A stretch of DNA of 64,000 bases from assembly GCF_025809055.1 (NCBI RefSeq), contig NZ_CP075529.1:124001-188000 (forward strand), in the 5' to 3' direction. A program made the translations under genes and the position numbers. Every line of letters begins with the position of its first letter. Position 1 is the stretch's first letter. The notes below the pieces were generated by a model that saw nothing but the letters and a program-made list of their open reading frames with translations, was not told the DNA's origin and searched no databases. The DNA is from Devosia sp. Its GTDB lineage: Bacteria; Pseudomonadota; Alphaproteobacteria; Rhizobiales; Devosiaceae. Shown piece by piece: positions 26,053-36,106 of the stretch.

Positions 26053-26832
26053 TTAGGCCGCAGGACCCGCTTCGTTGACCTGGCTCTCCACCAGGCTCAC
26101 GGCCTTGCGCAGGTGCTGGCGGATCAGGCTGGCCTTTTGCGGGTTGTAGCGCGGGCTGGGCATGGCCACGTTGATGGCGCCGATGGCCCGTCCGGCCACC
26201 CGCACCGCGGCGCCCAGGCCGACAATGCCGGGCGTGTATTCTTCATCGACAAAGCCAAAACCTTCGGCCCGGCTGCGCTCGATCTCGCGCATCAGCCGCT
26301 CATGCGACTGGATGGTGTTGGGCGTGAAACTCTCGAAGCGAATGCGGGCCAGATAGGCGTCGAGCCAGTCCCGGTCCTTCTGCGCCAGGAGGACCTTGCC
26401 CGCGGAAACGGCATAGAGCGGCGCCAGGTCACCCACCTGCATTGTATAGGTCAGCGCGTTGCGCCCGGCGCGGGTGGCGACCACTTCCACCTCGTCGCCT
26501 TTTTCCACATTGAAACTACAACTTTCGTTGATCGCATCGCGCAGCCCGTCCAGCGCGCGCTCCACGGCCGACAATAGGGTGACCTCGGGACCACCCGCCG
26601 CAACCAGGCGGGAAACGGCGGGGCCGATCCTGTGCCGGCCTTCGGCGTCCACGCTCACATAGCCCCGTTCGTCGAGCGTTCCGAGCAGGTGAAACAGGCT
26701 GCTCTTGGGAATGCTGAGGGCATTGGAGATTTCCGATGCCGTCATGCCGTTCGCGGATCGCGCCAGCGTTTCCAGCAGGTCCAGCGTCCGGTCGGCGGAC
26801 TTGACTTTTCGGATCGAGGTCTGTTTCATCAT
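26053..26832 (-). CDS. IclR-family transcriptional regulator
   Basis: 259 residues from the ATG at 26832 (ATG 26829 is adjacent). N-terminal winged helix with LLETLARSANGMTASEISNA and SIPKSSLFHLLGTLDERGYV, then the ligand-sensing domain with YAVSAGKVLLAQ, GFVDEEYTPGIVGLGAAV and GAINVAMPS. IclR proteins often respond to aromatic or carboxylic acids. It lies between divergently read tctC plus hydroxyquinol genes and tctBA, with a matching dyad at each promoter, so it probably controls both and itself. Confidence 0.94.
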   Translation of the reverse strand: MMKQTSIRKVKSADRTLDLLETLARSANGMTASEISNALSIPKSSLFHLLGTLDERGYVSVDAEGRHRIGPAVSRLVAAGGPEVTLLSAVERALDGLRDAINESCSFNVEKGDEVEVVATRAGRNALTYTMQVGDLAPLYAVSAGKVLLAQKDRDWLDAYLARIRFESFTPNTIQSHERLMREIERSRAEGFGFVDEEYTPGIVGLGAAVRVAGRAIGAINVAMPSPRYNPQKASLIRQHLRKAVSLVESQVNEAGPAA

Positions 26833-26840
26833 GTAAACCT

Positions 26841-26856
26841 GTTCACACTCGTGAAC
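26841..26856. promoter_or_regulatory. putative IclR operator between iclR and tctB
   Basis: GTTCAC-ACTC-GTGAAC has perfect 6-bp arms. It is 9 bp from the iclR start codon and 31 bp from the tctB ATG, placed to act on both directions. An ATGTAAAC half-motif just left of it (26831) is also present beside the tctC site (25844). Confidence 0.68.
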
Positions 26857-26886
26857 TACGATTAGCACAGCGATCCGGAAAATCAA

Positions 26887-27375
26887 ATGGGTCGGCAAGG
26901 GCGGGAGACCCAATTCGTGTCCGAAACAACCCGGCCGCCCATTGGTAGCTATGTAGCGGGCGGCGCCACCATTCTGGTGGGAGTCGTCGCCCTGTTCGAA
27001 TCCTTTCGCTACCCCCTGGGCAGTGTGGGCCAGCTCGGGCCAGCCATTTTCCCAATCGGTCTGTCCGTGCTGATGATGGCCGCCGGCGCTGCCATCCTCG
27101 TCGAAGATTTGCGCCAACGGTCCGTTCCCGAAGAGCCCGCGCCCCTCCGCAAAATCCTGGCGGTGGTTGGCGGTCCGGTGGCGCTGGCCCTGTTGATCAC
27201 CTCCTTCGGCATGATCCCGGCAATCTTTGCCAGCGTGCTGATTTCCGCGCTGGCAGACCGGTCGGTCCGGCTGTGGATGGCGCTGGCCGTGTCTGCTGTG
27301 CTGGCGCTCGGCTGCACCCTGGTCTTCATCACCCTGCTCAAGCTCCCCATCGCACCGATCAACTGGCCCTTCTGA
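26887..27375 (+). CDS. tctB: tripartite tricarboxylate transporter small membrane subunit TctB
   Basis: 162 residues with four hydrophobic segments (ATILVGVVALFESF, AIFPIGLSVLMMAAGAAILV, ILAVVGGPVALALLITSFGM, then WMALAVSAVLALGCTLVFI) as in TctB. The typical GPAIFPxxL motif is present near residue 50. A GTG at 26917 with GGGAG ahead is an alternative start that would remove 10 residues. The stop overlaps the tctA start by one base (TGATG). Confidence 0.9.
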   Translation: MGRQGRETQFVSETTRPPIGSYVAGGATILVGVVALFESFRYPLGSVGQLGPAIFPIGLSVLMMAAGAAILVEDLRQRSVPEEPAPLRKILAVVGGPVALALLITSFGMIPAIFASVLISALADRSVRLWMALAVSAVLALGCTLVFITLLKLPIAPINWPF

Positions 27376-28877
27376 TGGAACTGATCTCCAATCTCGCCCT
27401 CGGTTTTTCCGTCGCCCTGTCGGTGTCGTCGCTGCTCTATTGCGGGCTCGGTGTCACCCTGGGCATGTTCATCGGTGTGCTCCCCGGCATTGGCCCTCTG
27501 GCCACCGTCGGCATGTTGCTGCCGCTGACCTTTTATGCCGGCCCCACCGATGCCATCATCATGCTTGCCGGCATCTACTATGGCTCCATGTATGGCGGGT
27601 CGACCGCTTCCATCCTGCTCAATCTTCCCGGCACGGCCGGCGCGGCCGTCACCTGTCTTGATGGCTATCCCATGGCCCAGCAGGGCAGGGCGGGCGTCGC
27701 CCTGTTTGCCACCACCATCGCCTCCTTCGTCGGCGGCATGGTCGGCATTCTTATCCTCGCCGCCTTTGCTCCGGCGCTGGCGCGTATCGCACTGACCTTT
27801 GGCTCGCCCGAATATTTCGCGCTGATGACGGTTGGCCTGCTGGCCGCCGCGCTTGTGGGCGATGGCTCCCCTGCGCGGTCCATGGCCATGGTGGTCCTTG
27901 GTCTCTTGCTGGGCATTGTCGGAACGGACGTCAATAGCGGCGTGCGCCGCTTTACCGGCGGCTTCTCCGAGCTCGGCGACGGCCTGAGCCTCGTTGTTCT
28001 CACCACCGGCCTTTTCGGTATCTCCGAGGTCATCGCCAATGCCGGCCGCATCAAGAGCGGCTCGGTGCGGGCGCTCAACGTCACCTGGCGGTCGCTCCTG
28101 CCGACGCGCGAGGATTGGAAGCGGTCCGTTGCTCCGGCCGCGCGCGGCACCGGCCTTGGCGCTCTGCTTGGGATCCTTCCGGGCACCGGCGCGGCGCTTT
28201 CTACTTTTGTCTCCTATGCCATCGAAAAGCGGGTCTCCCCTCATCGGGATGAACTGGGCAAGGGCGCCATCGAGGGCGTTGTCGCGCCCGAAGCGGCCAA
28301 CAACGCCGCCGCGCAGACCGCCTTCATTCCCACCCTCAGCCTGGGTATCCCCGGCGATGCCATCGTGGCCATCATGCTCGGCGCGCTGATCATCCACGGC
28401 ATTGTTCCCGGACCGCGCCTGGTGGTGGATCAGCCTGAACTGTTCTGGGGCCTGACGGTCAGCTTCCTCATCGGCAATGTCATGCTGCTCATCCTCAATC
28501 TGCCGCTGATCGGCATCTGGGTGCGCATCCTGTCCATCCCCTATGGCGTGCTCTATCCGGCCATCCTCGTCTTCATCTGCGTGGGTGTGTTTTCCATCCG
28601 CAATTCGGTATTCGATGTCATGCTGGCCATTGCCTGCGGGCTTGCCGGTTATGGCCTGCGTCTCATGCGCTTTTCGCCCGCGCCCATGCTGCTGGGTCTG
28701 GTCCTCGGCCCGCTGATCGAGACCAATCTGCGCCGCAGCCTGCTTTTGTCGCGGGGCGATCCGATGATCTTCTTCGAGCGGCCGATCAGCGCCACGGTCC
28801 TGGCCCTTGGCGCGGCTCTGGTGATCTATTTCATCTGGTCCGCCGTCAAGGCGCGCCGCTCGGCCGCGAACGCCTGA
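27375..28877 (+). CDS. tctA: tripartite tricarboxylate transporter large membrane subunit TctA
   Basis: 500 residues from the ATG at 27375, the usual TctA length, with about twelve membrane segments. Signature stretches are GMFIGVLPGIGPLATVGMLL near 30, YYGSMYGGSTASILLNLPG near 72 and GILPGTGAALSTFVSYA near 270, where the LPGxG pair forms the substrate and cation site. Uptake is ion-gradient driven. It is translationally coupled to tctB. Confidence 0.95.
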   Translation: MELISNLALGFSVALSVSSLLYCGLGVTLGMFIGVLPGIGPLATVGMLLPLTFYAGPTDAIIMLAGIYYGSMYGGSTASILLNLPGTAGAAVTCLDGYPMAQQGRAGVALFATTIASFVGGMVGILILAAFAPALARIALTFGSPEYFALMTVGLLAAALVGDGSPARSMAMVVLGLLLGIVGTDVNSGVRRFTGGFSELGDGLSLVVLTTGLFGISEVIANAGRIKSGSVRALNVTWRSLLPTREDWKRSVAPAARGTGLGALLGILPGTGAALSTFVSYAIEKRVSPHRDELGKGAIEGVVAPEAANNAAAQTAFIPTLSLGIPGDAIVAIMLGALIIHGIVPGPRLVVDQPELFWGLTVSFLIGNVMLLILNLPLIGIWVRILSIPYGVLYPAILVFICVGVFSIRNSVFDVMLAIACGLAGYGLRLMRFSPAPMLLGLVLGPLIETNLRRSLLLSRGDPMIFFERPISATVLALGAALVIYFIWSAVKARRSAANA

Positions 28878-28930
28878 AACAGCGCGGGCAATGCCGCGGC
28901 TTCGGAATGGTCCGGAGCCCGATTTGTCGG

Positions 28931-29575
28931 CTAACCTGCGGCGCCGCGCCGGTGTACCTGCGCGAAAAAATCCGCATAGCCGCCGCTCAGCGTCCGCTCC
29001 AGTAGCGATAAAAGCGCCGGGAGCGGATCTTCGGACCAGTCCACCCGTACATCCACGATCGGGTAGGTTTCCGCGCCAAAAACCTTGAGTGCCGCCGAAT
29101 TGATGCCGCGCTTGTCCCCGCCCGCAGCGGCGCCGGCCTCGAGCGCGCCCATCAGCCTTTCGGCCAACGGTGCCTCGGCCTTTCCGGCTTCCACCATGGC
29201 TGTCAGCACGTCTGGTCCGCTCAGAATATTCCCCGCCACGGCAAGGCCGTCATCCACCATATGTCCGGCATGGTCCTGGCAGAGTTCGCCCGTCCAGGCC
29301 GCGATATGCCCCTGCGCATCGATACCGATCGCCTGCCGGCGCTCCCTGTCCGGGTCCGCGTCCAGCGCTGCGGACAGCGCCTGTTCGGCGCCAAGCTCGG
29401 CGGCGCGCGCCAGGAAGTCGAAGGCGAGATAGGGGTTGGTCAGGGCCTGAGTGGCAATTGCCGCAACGCCGGCCTGGGCATGTGGTACCAGCGATCCCAC
29501 CGCCGGCCCGGCGGTCGCGGTCGCGACCCCCAACTGGCCTGTCAGCTTGTCGCGCGCCACTATCGAAAACGTCAT
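28931..29575 (-). CDS. DUF1028 family protein (Ntn-hydrolase-like)
   Basis: 214 residues from the ATG at 29575; a GTG at 29584 is alternative, but the family begins MTFSIVARD. Conserved blocks include GVATATAGPAVGSLVPHAQA, GIDAQGHIAAWTGELC and GNILSGPDVLTAM. DUF1028 has an Ntn-hydrolase-like fold and is often found beside peptide and amino acid genes; its reaction is not established. It is divergent from the Dpp-type operon across a pair of AT-rich dyads, pointing to shared control and a role in peptide breakdown. Confidence 0.88.
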   Translation of the reverse strand: MTFSIVARDKLTGQLGVATATAGPAVGSLVPHAQAGVAAIATQALTNPYLAFDFLARAAELGAEQALSAALDADPDRERRQAIGIDAQGHIAAWTGELCQDHAGHMVDDGLAVAGNILSGPDVLTAMVEAGKAEAPLAERLMGALEAGAAAGGDKRGINSAALKVFGAETYPIVDVRVDWSEDPLPALLSLLERTLSGGYADFFAQVHRRGAAG

Positions 29576-29595
29576 GCCCGTCACTACTCCCTATA

Positions 29596-29643
29596 AATTT
29601 ATCATCATAAATTGACGTTGCGCGATATTTATGATGATAAATT
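29596..29643. promoter_or_regulatory. tandem AT-rich dyads between DUF1028 and the peptide ABC operon
   Basis: Each 17-base arm (29596-29612 and 29627-29643) is the exact reverse complement of the other and contains a 16-bp dyad ATTTAT-N4-ATAAAT. The site centres are 31 bp apart, three helical turns, with a GC-rich spacer. In an otherwise GC-rich genome this looks like a double operator, probably for the FadR-type regulator at 35330-36106. Confidence 0.72.
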
Positions 29644-29707
29644 GTCCATTCCTTGTCTCACGGTAAGGGCCGTGAGGCAATGGTCGAGGGAACGCAAGGA
29701 GGTTTCG

Positions 29708-31273
29708 ATGAAATCCAAATGGTATGGCCTGGCACCTTTGCTCGCCGCCACCGCGCTGGCGCTCGTGTCGCCGGTCGCCGCTCAAACGCCGCCCAATGTG
29801 CTGATCGTCGGTCAGATTGCCGAGCCGGCATCGCTGGACCCGCATGTGTCCACGGCGGCCAATGATTTCCGCATTGCCGTGAACATCTATGACGGCCTGG
29901 TGCGCAACACGTCCGGCACGCTCGAAATCGAGCCGGCGCTCGCCACCGATTGGACCATTTCCGATGACGGGCTGGAATACACCTTCAATCTGCGCGAAGG
30001 CGTGAGCTTCCACGATGGCACCCCGTTCAATGCCGATGCGGTCAAGTTCAACTTCGACCGTATGCTGGATGAAAGCCATCCCTTCGCCGATACCGGCCCG
30101 TTCCCGCTGTCCTTCTTCTTCTCGTCCGTCGAGAGCGTCGAAGTGGTGGATGACCTGACCGTGAAATTCACGCTCAACGAGCCCTTCGCGCCCTTCATGT
30201 CCAACCTGGCCTCGCCCACCGGCCTCATTGTCTCCCCGGCCGCGGTGGAACAGTTCGGCGCCGATTACGGGCGCAATCCGGTCGGCACCGGCCCGTTCAA
30301 GTTCGAGGAATGGCAGTCCAATACCCGTGTCGTCGCCTCGCGCAATGACGCCTATTGGGATGGCGCCCCGGCGCTGGAAGCCGCCATTTTCCGTCCCATC
30401 ACCGACGCCAATACCCGCGTCGCCGAAATGCTCTCCGGCGGTATCGACGTTCTGCTCGAAACCCCACCCGACAACGTCGCCCAGTTCCGCGACGACGCCA
30501 ACTACCAGGTGGTGGAAGCCGTTGGCCCGCATGTCTGGTACGTCATGCTCAACGCCAAGGAAGGCCCCTTCGCCGATGTTCGCGTCCGCCAGGCGGTGAA
30601 CTACGCGGTCAACAAGGAGAGTCTGGTCAACGACGTGCTTCAGGGCACCGCCGAAGTCTCAGCTGGCCCCATCCCGCCGGCCTTCAACTGGGCCTATAAC
30701 GAAGACGTCGACCCCTATCCCTACGATCCGGACAAGGCCAGGGAACTGCTGGCCGAGGCTGGGGCCGAAGGCGCATCGGTCACCTTCCTTGTCACCGAAG
30801 GCGGCTCGGGTATGCTCGATCCGGTCCCCATGGGCACCGCGATCCAGGCCGATCTGGCCGCCGTGGGCCTCGATGTCGAGATCCAGACCTATGAGTGGAA
30901 CACCTTCCTTTCCGAGGTGAACCCGGGTCTCGAAGGCAAGGCGGACATGGCCGAAATGGCCTGGATGACCTCCGACCCCGATACGCTGCCCTTCCTGACC
31001 CTGCGCACCGCGGCCTTCCCGGCCGAGGGCGGCTTCAACTCGTCCTACTATTCGAATCCGGAAGTGGACGCGCTGCTCGACCAGGCCCGCCTCTCGACCG
31101 ATCCGGAAGAGCGCGCCGAGCTCTACAAGCAGGTCCAGGCCATCACCCACGAAGACGCCCCCTGGCTCTTCGTCGCCAACTGGAAGCAGAACGCCGTCGT
31201 CACCAGCGCCGTCGGCGATTTCGAACTCCAGCCGGACTTCTCGCTGGTGCTGCGGGATGTGACCAAGCAGTAG
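29708..31273 (+). CDS. peptide/nickel-type ABC substrate-binding protein (SBP_bac_5)
   Basis: 521 residues from the ATG at 29708, preceded by AAGGAGG at ideal spacing. The signal peptide ends near VAAQ. The mature part has the DppA/OppA features: GQIAEPASLDPHVS, YDGLVRNTSGTLEIEPALA, NPVGTGPFKFEEWQ and the ADMAEMAWMTSDPD region. It should deliver di- or oligopeptides, or another cationic small molecule, to the downstream permeases. A repeat-filled 197-bp gap separates it from dppB-like, so the binding protein may be made in excess. Confidence 0.93.
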   Translation: MKSKWYGLAPLLAATALALVSPVAAQTPPNVLIVGQIAEPASLDPHVSTAANDFRIAVNIYDGLVRNTSGTLEIEPALATDWTISDDGLEYTFNLREGVSFHDGTPFNADAVKFNFDRMLDESHPFADTGPFPLSFFFSSVESVEVVDDLTVKFTLNEPFAPFMSNLASPTGLIVSPAAVEQFGADYGRNPVGTGPFKFEEWQSNTRVVASRNDAYWDGAPALEAAIFRPITDANTRVAEMLSGGIDVLLETPPDNVAQFRDDANYQVVEAVGPHVWYVMLNAKEGPFADVRVRQAVNYAVNKESLVNDVLQGTAEVSAGPIPPAFNWAYNEDVDPYPYDPDKARELLAEAGAEGASVTFLVTEGGSGMLDPVPMGTAIQADLAAVGLDVEIQTYEWNTFLSEVNPGLEGKADMAEMAWMTSDPDTLPFLTLRTAAFPAEGGFNSSYYSNPEVDALLDQARLSTDPEERAELYKQVQAITHEDAPWLFVANWKQNAVVTSAVGDFELQPDFSLVLRDVTKQ

Positions 31274-31293
31274 GCTTGGCTGCGGGTGGGGGA

Positions 31294-31428
31294 AACCCCT
31301 CACCCGTCTCGGCCTGCGGCCGATCCACCCTCTCCCTCAAGGGGAGAGGGGAGCAATGCGAACGGGGCGGCACCGCGCCTCCCTTCTCCCCTTGAGGGAG
31401 AAGGTGCCCGAAGGGCGGATGAGGGGTT
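31294..31428. repeat. paired GC-rich hairpins between binding protein and permease genes
   Basis: CCCTCTCC / GGAGAGGG (31328-31350) and CCTTCTCCC-CTTGA-GGGAGAAGG (31382-31404) are two facing copies of one palindromic element, bounded by AACCCCTCA at 31294 and GAGGGGTT at 31421. Such paired palindromes inside operons can stabilise the upstream mRNA. Confidence 0.65.
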
Positions 31429-31470
31429 CTGGCCCATCTGCTTGCACGAAGTCAGAAGGAGGACCCGACC

Positions 31471-32414
<944 letters not shown>

Positions 32415-32418
<4 letters not shown>

Positions 32419-34202
32419 CCGATCTTCCCGCCACAGTTCCGCCCGTCGCCCACCAGCGCCGCGGCAATTGGCAATTGCTCATGGCCAATAGGCTCGCTGC
32501 CGCGGGGCTGTTCATCTTCGGCTTCATCGTCCTCGTGGCTGTCCTGGCGCCGATCCTGCCGCTGCCCAATCCGGACATTACCGATCAGCCCAATCGCCTC
32601 CTGCCGCCGCTCAGCGACGGGCACCTCTTGGGCACCGATCACCTCGGCCGCGATATCCTCTCGCGGTTGATCTGGGGCACCCAGGTCTCATTGCTGGTCG
32701 GCATCAGTGCAACGGCGCTGGCCGCCATTTTCGGCTCGCTCATCGGCCTCGTCGCCGGCTATGCGCGCGGCGCCACCGACAGCATTCTGATGCGCCTCGT
32801 CGATATGCTCATGGCCTTTCCCTATATTCTTCTGGCCATCGCCATCGTCGCGGCCTTGGGGCCGGGTCTGCTCAATGCGCTCTACGCCATTGCGCTGGTC
32901 AACATTCCCTTCTTCGCCCGCAATATTCGTGGCGTCACCGTGTCCATCCGCAATCGCGAATTTGTCGATGCGGCGCGCCTGTCGGGCAAGAGCCACGCCG
33001 CCATTCTCTTCACCGAAGTCCTGCCCAATGTGCTGCCGGTGATCGTCATCACCATGTCGACCACAGTCGGCTGGATGATCCTTGAAACCGCCGGCCTCAG
33101 CTTCCTCGGCCTCGGCGCCCAGCCGCCGACCTCCGATCTCGGTTCCATGCTCGGCCAGGCCCGCGCTCAACTGTTCACCGCGCCCCATGCCTCCATCATT
33201 CCGGGCGTGATGATTTTCGTCCTCGTCATGTCCATCAACCTCTTGGGTGATGGCATCCGCGACGTGCTCGATCCGCGCCTGCGCTCCGGCGCCCTCGACC
33301 GGCCCATGCCGGTGACCAAAATCGACCGCAAGACCAGGCCGCAGCCGACCCTGGCCGATGCCCCGGCTTTGGTGGTCGACAAGCTGTCGACCGGGTTCGA
33401 TACCGGCGCCAGCGTCACCCCGGCTGTCCGCAATATCAGCTTCACCCTCGATAAGGGCGAATGTCTGGGCCTGATTGGGGAAAGCGGTTCAGGCAAGTCG
33501 GTGACGGCACTCTCGATCATGGGCTTGGTTGCCTCGCCGCCCGGCGTCGTCACCGGTGGCGGCGTCTATGTCGAGGGCAGGGATACTCTTTCCCTGCGCG
33601 AACAGGAATTAATCGCCCTGCGCGGTGGCCGCGTCGCCTATGTCTTTCAGGACCCGCTGACCACGCTCCATCCCCTGTTCCGCGTCGGCGAGCAGATTGC
33701 CGAGGCCATCCTCGTGCATGAAAATGTCGGCAAGGCCGAAGCGCATCGCCGTGCCGTGGACCTCATGGAGACCGTCGGCATCCGCGATGCGGCCGCCCGC
33801 GCCTCGGCCTATCCGCACGAGCTTTCAGGCGGGCAGCGCCAGCGCATTGGCATTGCCATGGCTCTGGCCAATGATCCCGACATCATCATTGCCGATGAGC
33901 CGACCACCGCGCTCGATGTCACCGTTCAGGCCCGCATTCTCGATCTGCTGCAGCAATTGCGCCGCGAGCGTGGTCTCGCCCTCTTGCTCATCACCCACGA
34001 TTTCGGCGTTGTCGCCCAGGTCTGCGACCGCGTGGCGGTGATGAAAAATGGCGAAATCGTCGAGCAGGGCGACACCCAGGCCATCCTGCGCGATCCCCAG
34101 CACGACTACACCAGGCGGCTCATTGCCTGCGTCCCGGAACTGGGCGAGGGCCACGGCTTTCTCGAACGCGTCCGGCCCCTGTTTGCGGAGGCACGTCCAT
34201 GA
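32415..34202 (+). CDS. fused peptide ABC permease (DppC-like) and ATPase (DppD-like)
   Basis: 595 residues from the ATG at 32415. Residues about 1-295 are a DppC permease (LLGTDHLGRDILSRLIWGTQ, the EAA loop REFVDAARLSGKSHAAILF, GLSFLGLGAQPPTSDLG). Residues about 320-595 are a complete ATPase with Walker A GESGSGKSV, signature LSGGQRQRIGIAMAL, Walker B IIIADEPTTALDVT and an oligopeptide-transporter C-terminus. There is no stop or frameshift at the junction near DPRLRSGALDRPMPVTK, so the fusion is real. An internal ATG at 33307 could allow a separate ATPase. Such fusions are known in proteobacterial peptide transporters. Confidence 0.92.
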
Positions 34203-35005
34203 GCGACAAGGCAGTGGAAATCCGCGATCTTGTGAAAACCTTCGGTGACGGCCGCAACCTGTTCGGCCGCAAATCCAGCGAGGTTCAGGCGGTCAAAGGC
34301 ATCACGCTCGATCTTATCCGTGGGGAAACGCTCGGCATTGTCGGGGAAAGCGGGTCGGGAAAATCCACCTTGGCCCGCATGTTGGTTGGGCTCGAACACC
34401 CCACTGCCGGCACGATGACCATTGACGGCAAGCCCTGGGAGACCCTGGCCTCCGCCGGCTCCCGCGCCTTTGGCCGCACCATCCAATATGTGTTTCAGGA
34501 TCCCGTGGCTTCGCTCAACCCGCGAAAAACCATTGGCGACATTCTCGATGTGCCCCTGCGCATCCTGTGCGGGTATGACCGCGATCACCGCGCCCGCCGC
34601 AAGGCGGAACTGGTCGATGCCGTGCAGATGCCGCGCGACACGCTGGACCGTTTCCCGCATGAATTTTCCGGCGGCCAGGCCCAGCGCATTGCCATCGCCC
34701 GCGCCCTTGCCGCCGAAGCGCGCATTCTGGTTCTCGACGAACCCGTCAGCGCCCTCGACGTCTCGGTGCAGGCTCAGGTTCTGCTGCTGCTTCAGCAGTT
34801 GCGCGACGATCTGGGCCTGTCCTACCTGTTCATCAGCCACGACCTGGCCGTGGTCGAATCGATTTCCGATCGCGTCGCCGTCATGTATCTGGGAGAGGTG
34901 GTGGAAACCGGCCCAGCGGCCCAGCTTTTCGCCGCGCCGCAACACGACTATACGCGGACGCTCATCTCCAGCGCCCCGCGCCTCACCGCCCCGGACGCCG
35001 CATGA
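34199..35005 (+). CDS. peptide-type ABC ATPase, DppF-like
   Basis: 268 residues with Walker A GESGSGKST near 47, FSGGQAQRIAIARAL, Walker B ILVLDEPVSALDVS, and the H-loop ISHDLAVVE. The oligopeptide_C type tail (YTRTLISSAPRL) is shortened. It overlaps the fusion gene by 4 bp and forms the second ATPase of the transporter. Confidence 0.95.
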   Translation: MSDKAVEIRDLVKTFGDGRNLFGRKSSEVQAVKGITLDLIRGETLGIVGESGSGKSTLARMLVGLEHPTAGTMTIDGKPWETLASAGSRAFGRTIQYVFQDPVASLNPRKTIGDILDVPLRILCGYDRDHRARRKAELVDAVQMPRDTLDRFPHEFSGGQAQRIAIARALAAEARILVLDEPVSALDVSVQAQVLLLLQQLRDDLGLSYLFISHDLAVVESISDRVAVMYLGEVVETGPAAQLFAAPQHDYTRTLISSAPRLTAPDAA

Positions 35006-35329
35006 CCCTGTCCTCACTCTATCAGGTCACTTCCCGACACAACCTTCCCGTGAAAGGAAGAGGGGGCGGCCATTGGTGCGCAAACATTCGGGCAAATGCG
35101 ATGCGCTCCTCCCCCTGTCAGGGGGAGGTTGGGTGGGGGTCTCCTGACCCGGATAACTCCTCATCCACCGGGTCAATCTCTTTGGCCACCGCGTCGTTTC
35201 CTTCCCCCACCGGATCATTCCCTTCCCCCACCGGGTCATTCCCGCGAAAGCGGGAACCCCAGTTTACGCGACGGAGGTCCCCGCTTTCGCGGGGATGACA
35301 CGGTGCCCATGCCCGGACTCGAGGCTGAA
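35006..35329. repeat. 324-bp gap filled with palindromes and a short tandem repeat
   Basis: No gene is visible. CCTCCCCCT-gtc-AGGGGGAGG (35108-35128) is a perfect hairpin. Near-identical TTCCCCCACCGGRTCATTCC units lie head to tail at about 35210-35245. GTCATTCCCGCGAAAGCGGG (35235-35254) faces an inverted copy with one mismatch at 35280-35299, each half itself palindromic. The latter has the form of a small interspersed element and ends 31 bp before the regulator gene. Confidence 0.7.
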
Positions 35330-36106
35330 ATGTCGACCCCGCCCCGTCGCAAGCGCACCGACGAAATCGTCGACGCCATCAAGCGCATGATCGTCGAACA
35401 TGGCCTCGGGCCAGGGGATCGCCTGCCGCAGGAGCGTGACCTGATCTCCCAGTTCGCGGCCAGCAAGGGCACCGTGCGCGAAGCCCTCAAGGCGCTTGAG
35501 GTTCAGGGCCTGATCTCGGTGCGCACCGGGCCGGGCGGCGGCGCCTTCATCGAGCGGATGTCGGAAGGCCGGGCCATGAGCCTGCTCTCCAACTTCCTCT
35601 TCGCCAAGAACCTTTCCATCGCCAATATCTACGAGATGCGAAAGGCGCTCGAGCCGCTTGTCGCCGCCAGCGCCACGCCGCATATCGACGAGGCCGGCCT
35701 CAAGCGCCTCGAAGCCATCATCTCGGTCTATGATCACGAGCCGGCCGACGCCACGGAGCGCTGGAACCAGCGCATGGCCGAGCTCGATTTCCATGGCATT
35801 GTCGCCGAATATTCCGACAATCCCATTCTGGCCTTTACCTGCCGCTTCCTGCAGCGTCTGCTCAAGGATCTGGCCATCGCCCAGGACATCTATGTCCAGC
35901 CCGAGCCGGTGGCGCGCGCCGGCGGCATCCAGCATCAGCGCGATCTCATCGCCGCCATGCGCCGGCGCGATGTGACCGCCGTCACCGCCATCCTCACCGA
36001 GCACATGGCAGAAGCCGAGCAGCACATGCTTCAGCTCCAGGCCAGGCTCGAAAACCGCTTCCTCAGCGAAGACGCCGCGCCGCGCCGCAAGCGGAGCGCC
36101 CGATGA
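35330..36106 (+). CDS. GntR-family regulator, FadR subfamily
   Basis: 258 residues from the ATG at 35330, which has GAGG five bases ahead; ATG 35309 is also in frame. Winged helix (IVDAIKRMIVEHGLGPGDRL, FAASKGTVREALKALEVQGL) and an all-helical FCD effector domain with metal-ligand type residues (ELDFHGIVAEYSDN, and HMAEAEQHM at the end). It overlaps the M42 peptidase gene by 4 bp and follows the peptide transporter. It is the likely ligand of the AT-rich dyads at 29596-29643. Confidence 0.92.
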   Translation: MSTPPRRKRTDEIVDAIKRMIVEHGLGPGDRLPQERDLISQFAASKGTVREALKALEVQGLISVRTGPGGGAFIERMSEGRAMSLLSNFLFAKNLSIANIYEMRKALEPLVAASATPHIDEAGLKRLEAIISVYDHEPADATERWNQRMAELDFHGIVAEYSDNPILAFTCRFLQRLLKDLAIAQDIYVQPEPVARAGGIQHQRDLIAAMRRRDVTAVTAILTEHMAEAEQHMLQLQARLENRFLSEDAAPRRKRSAR

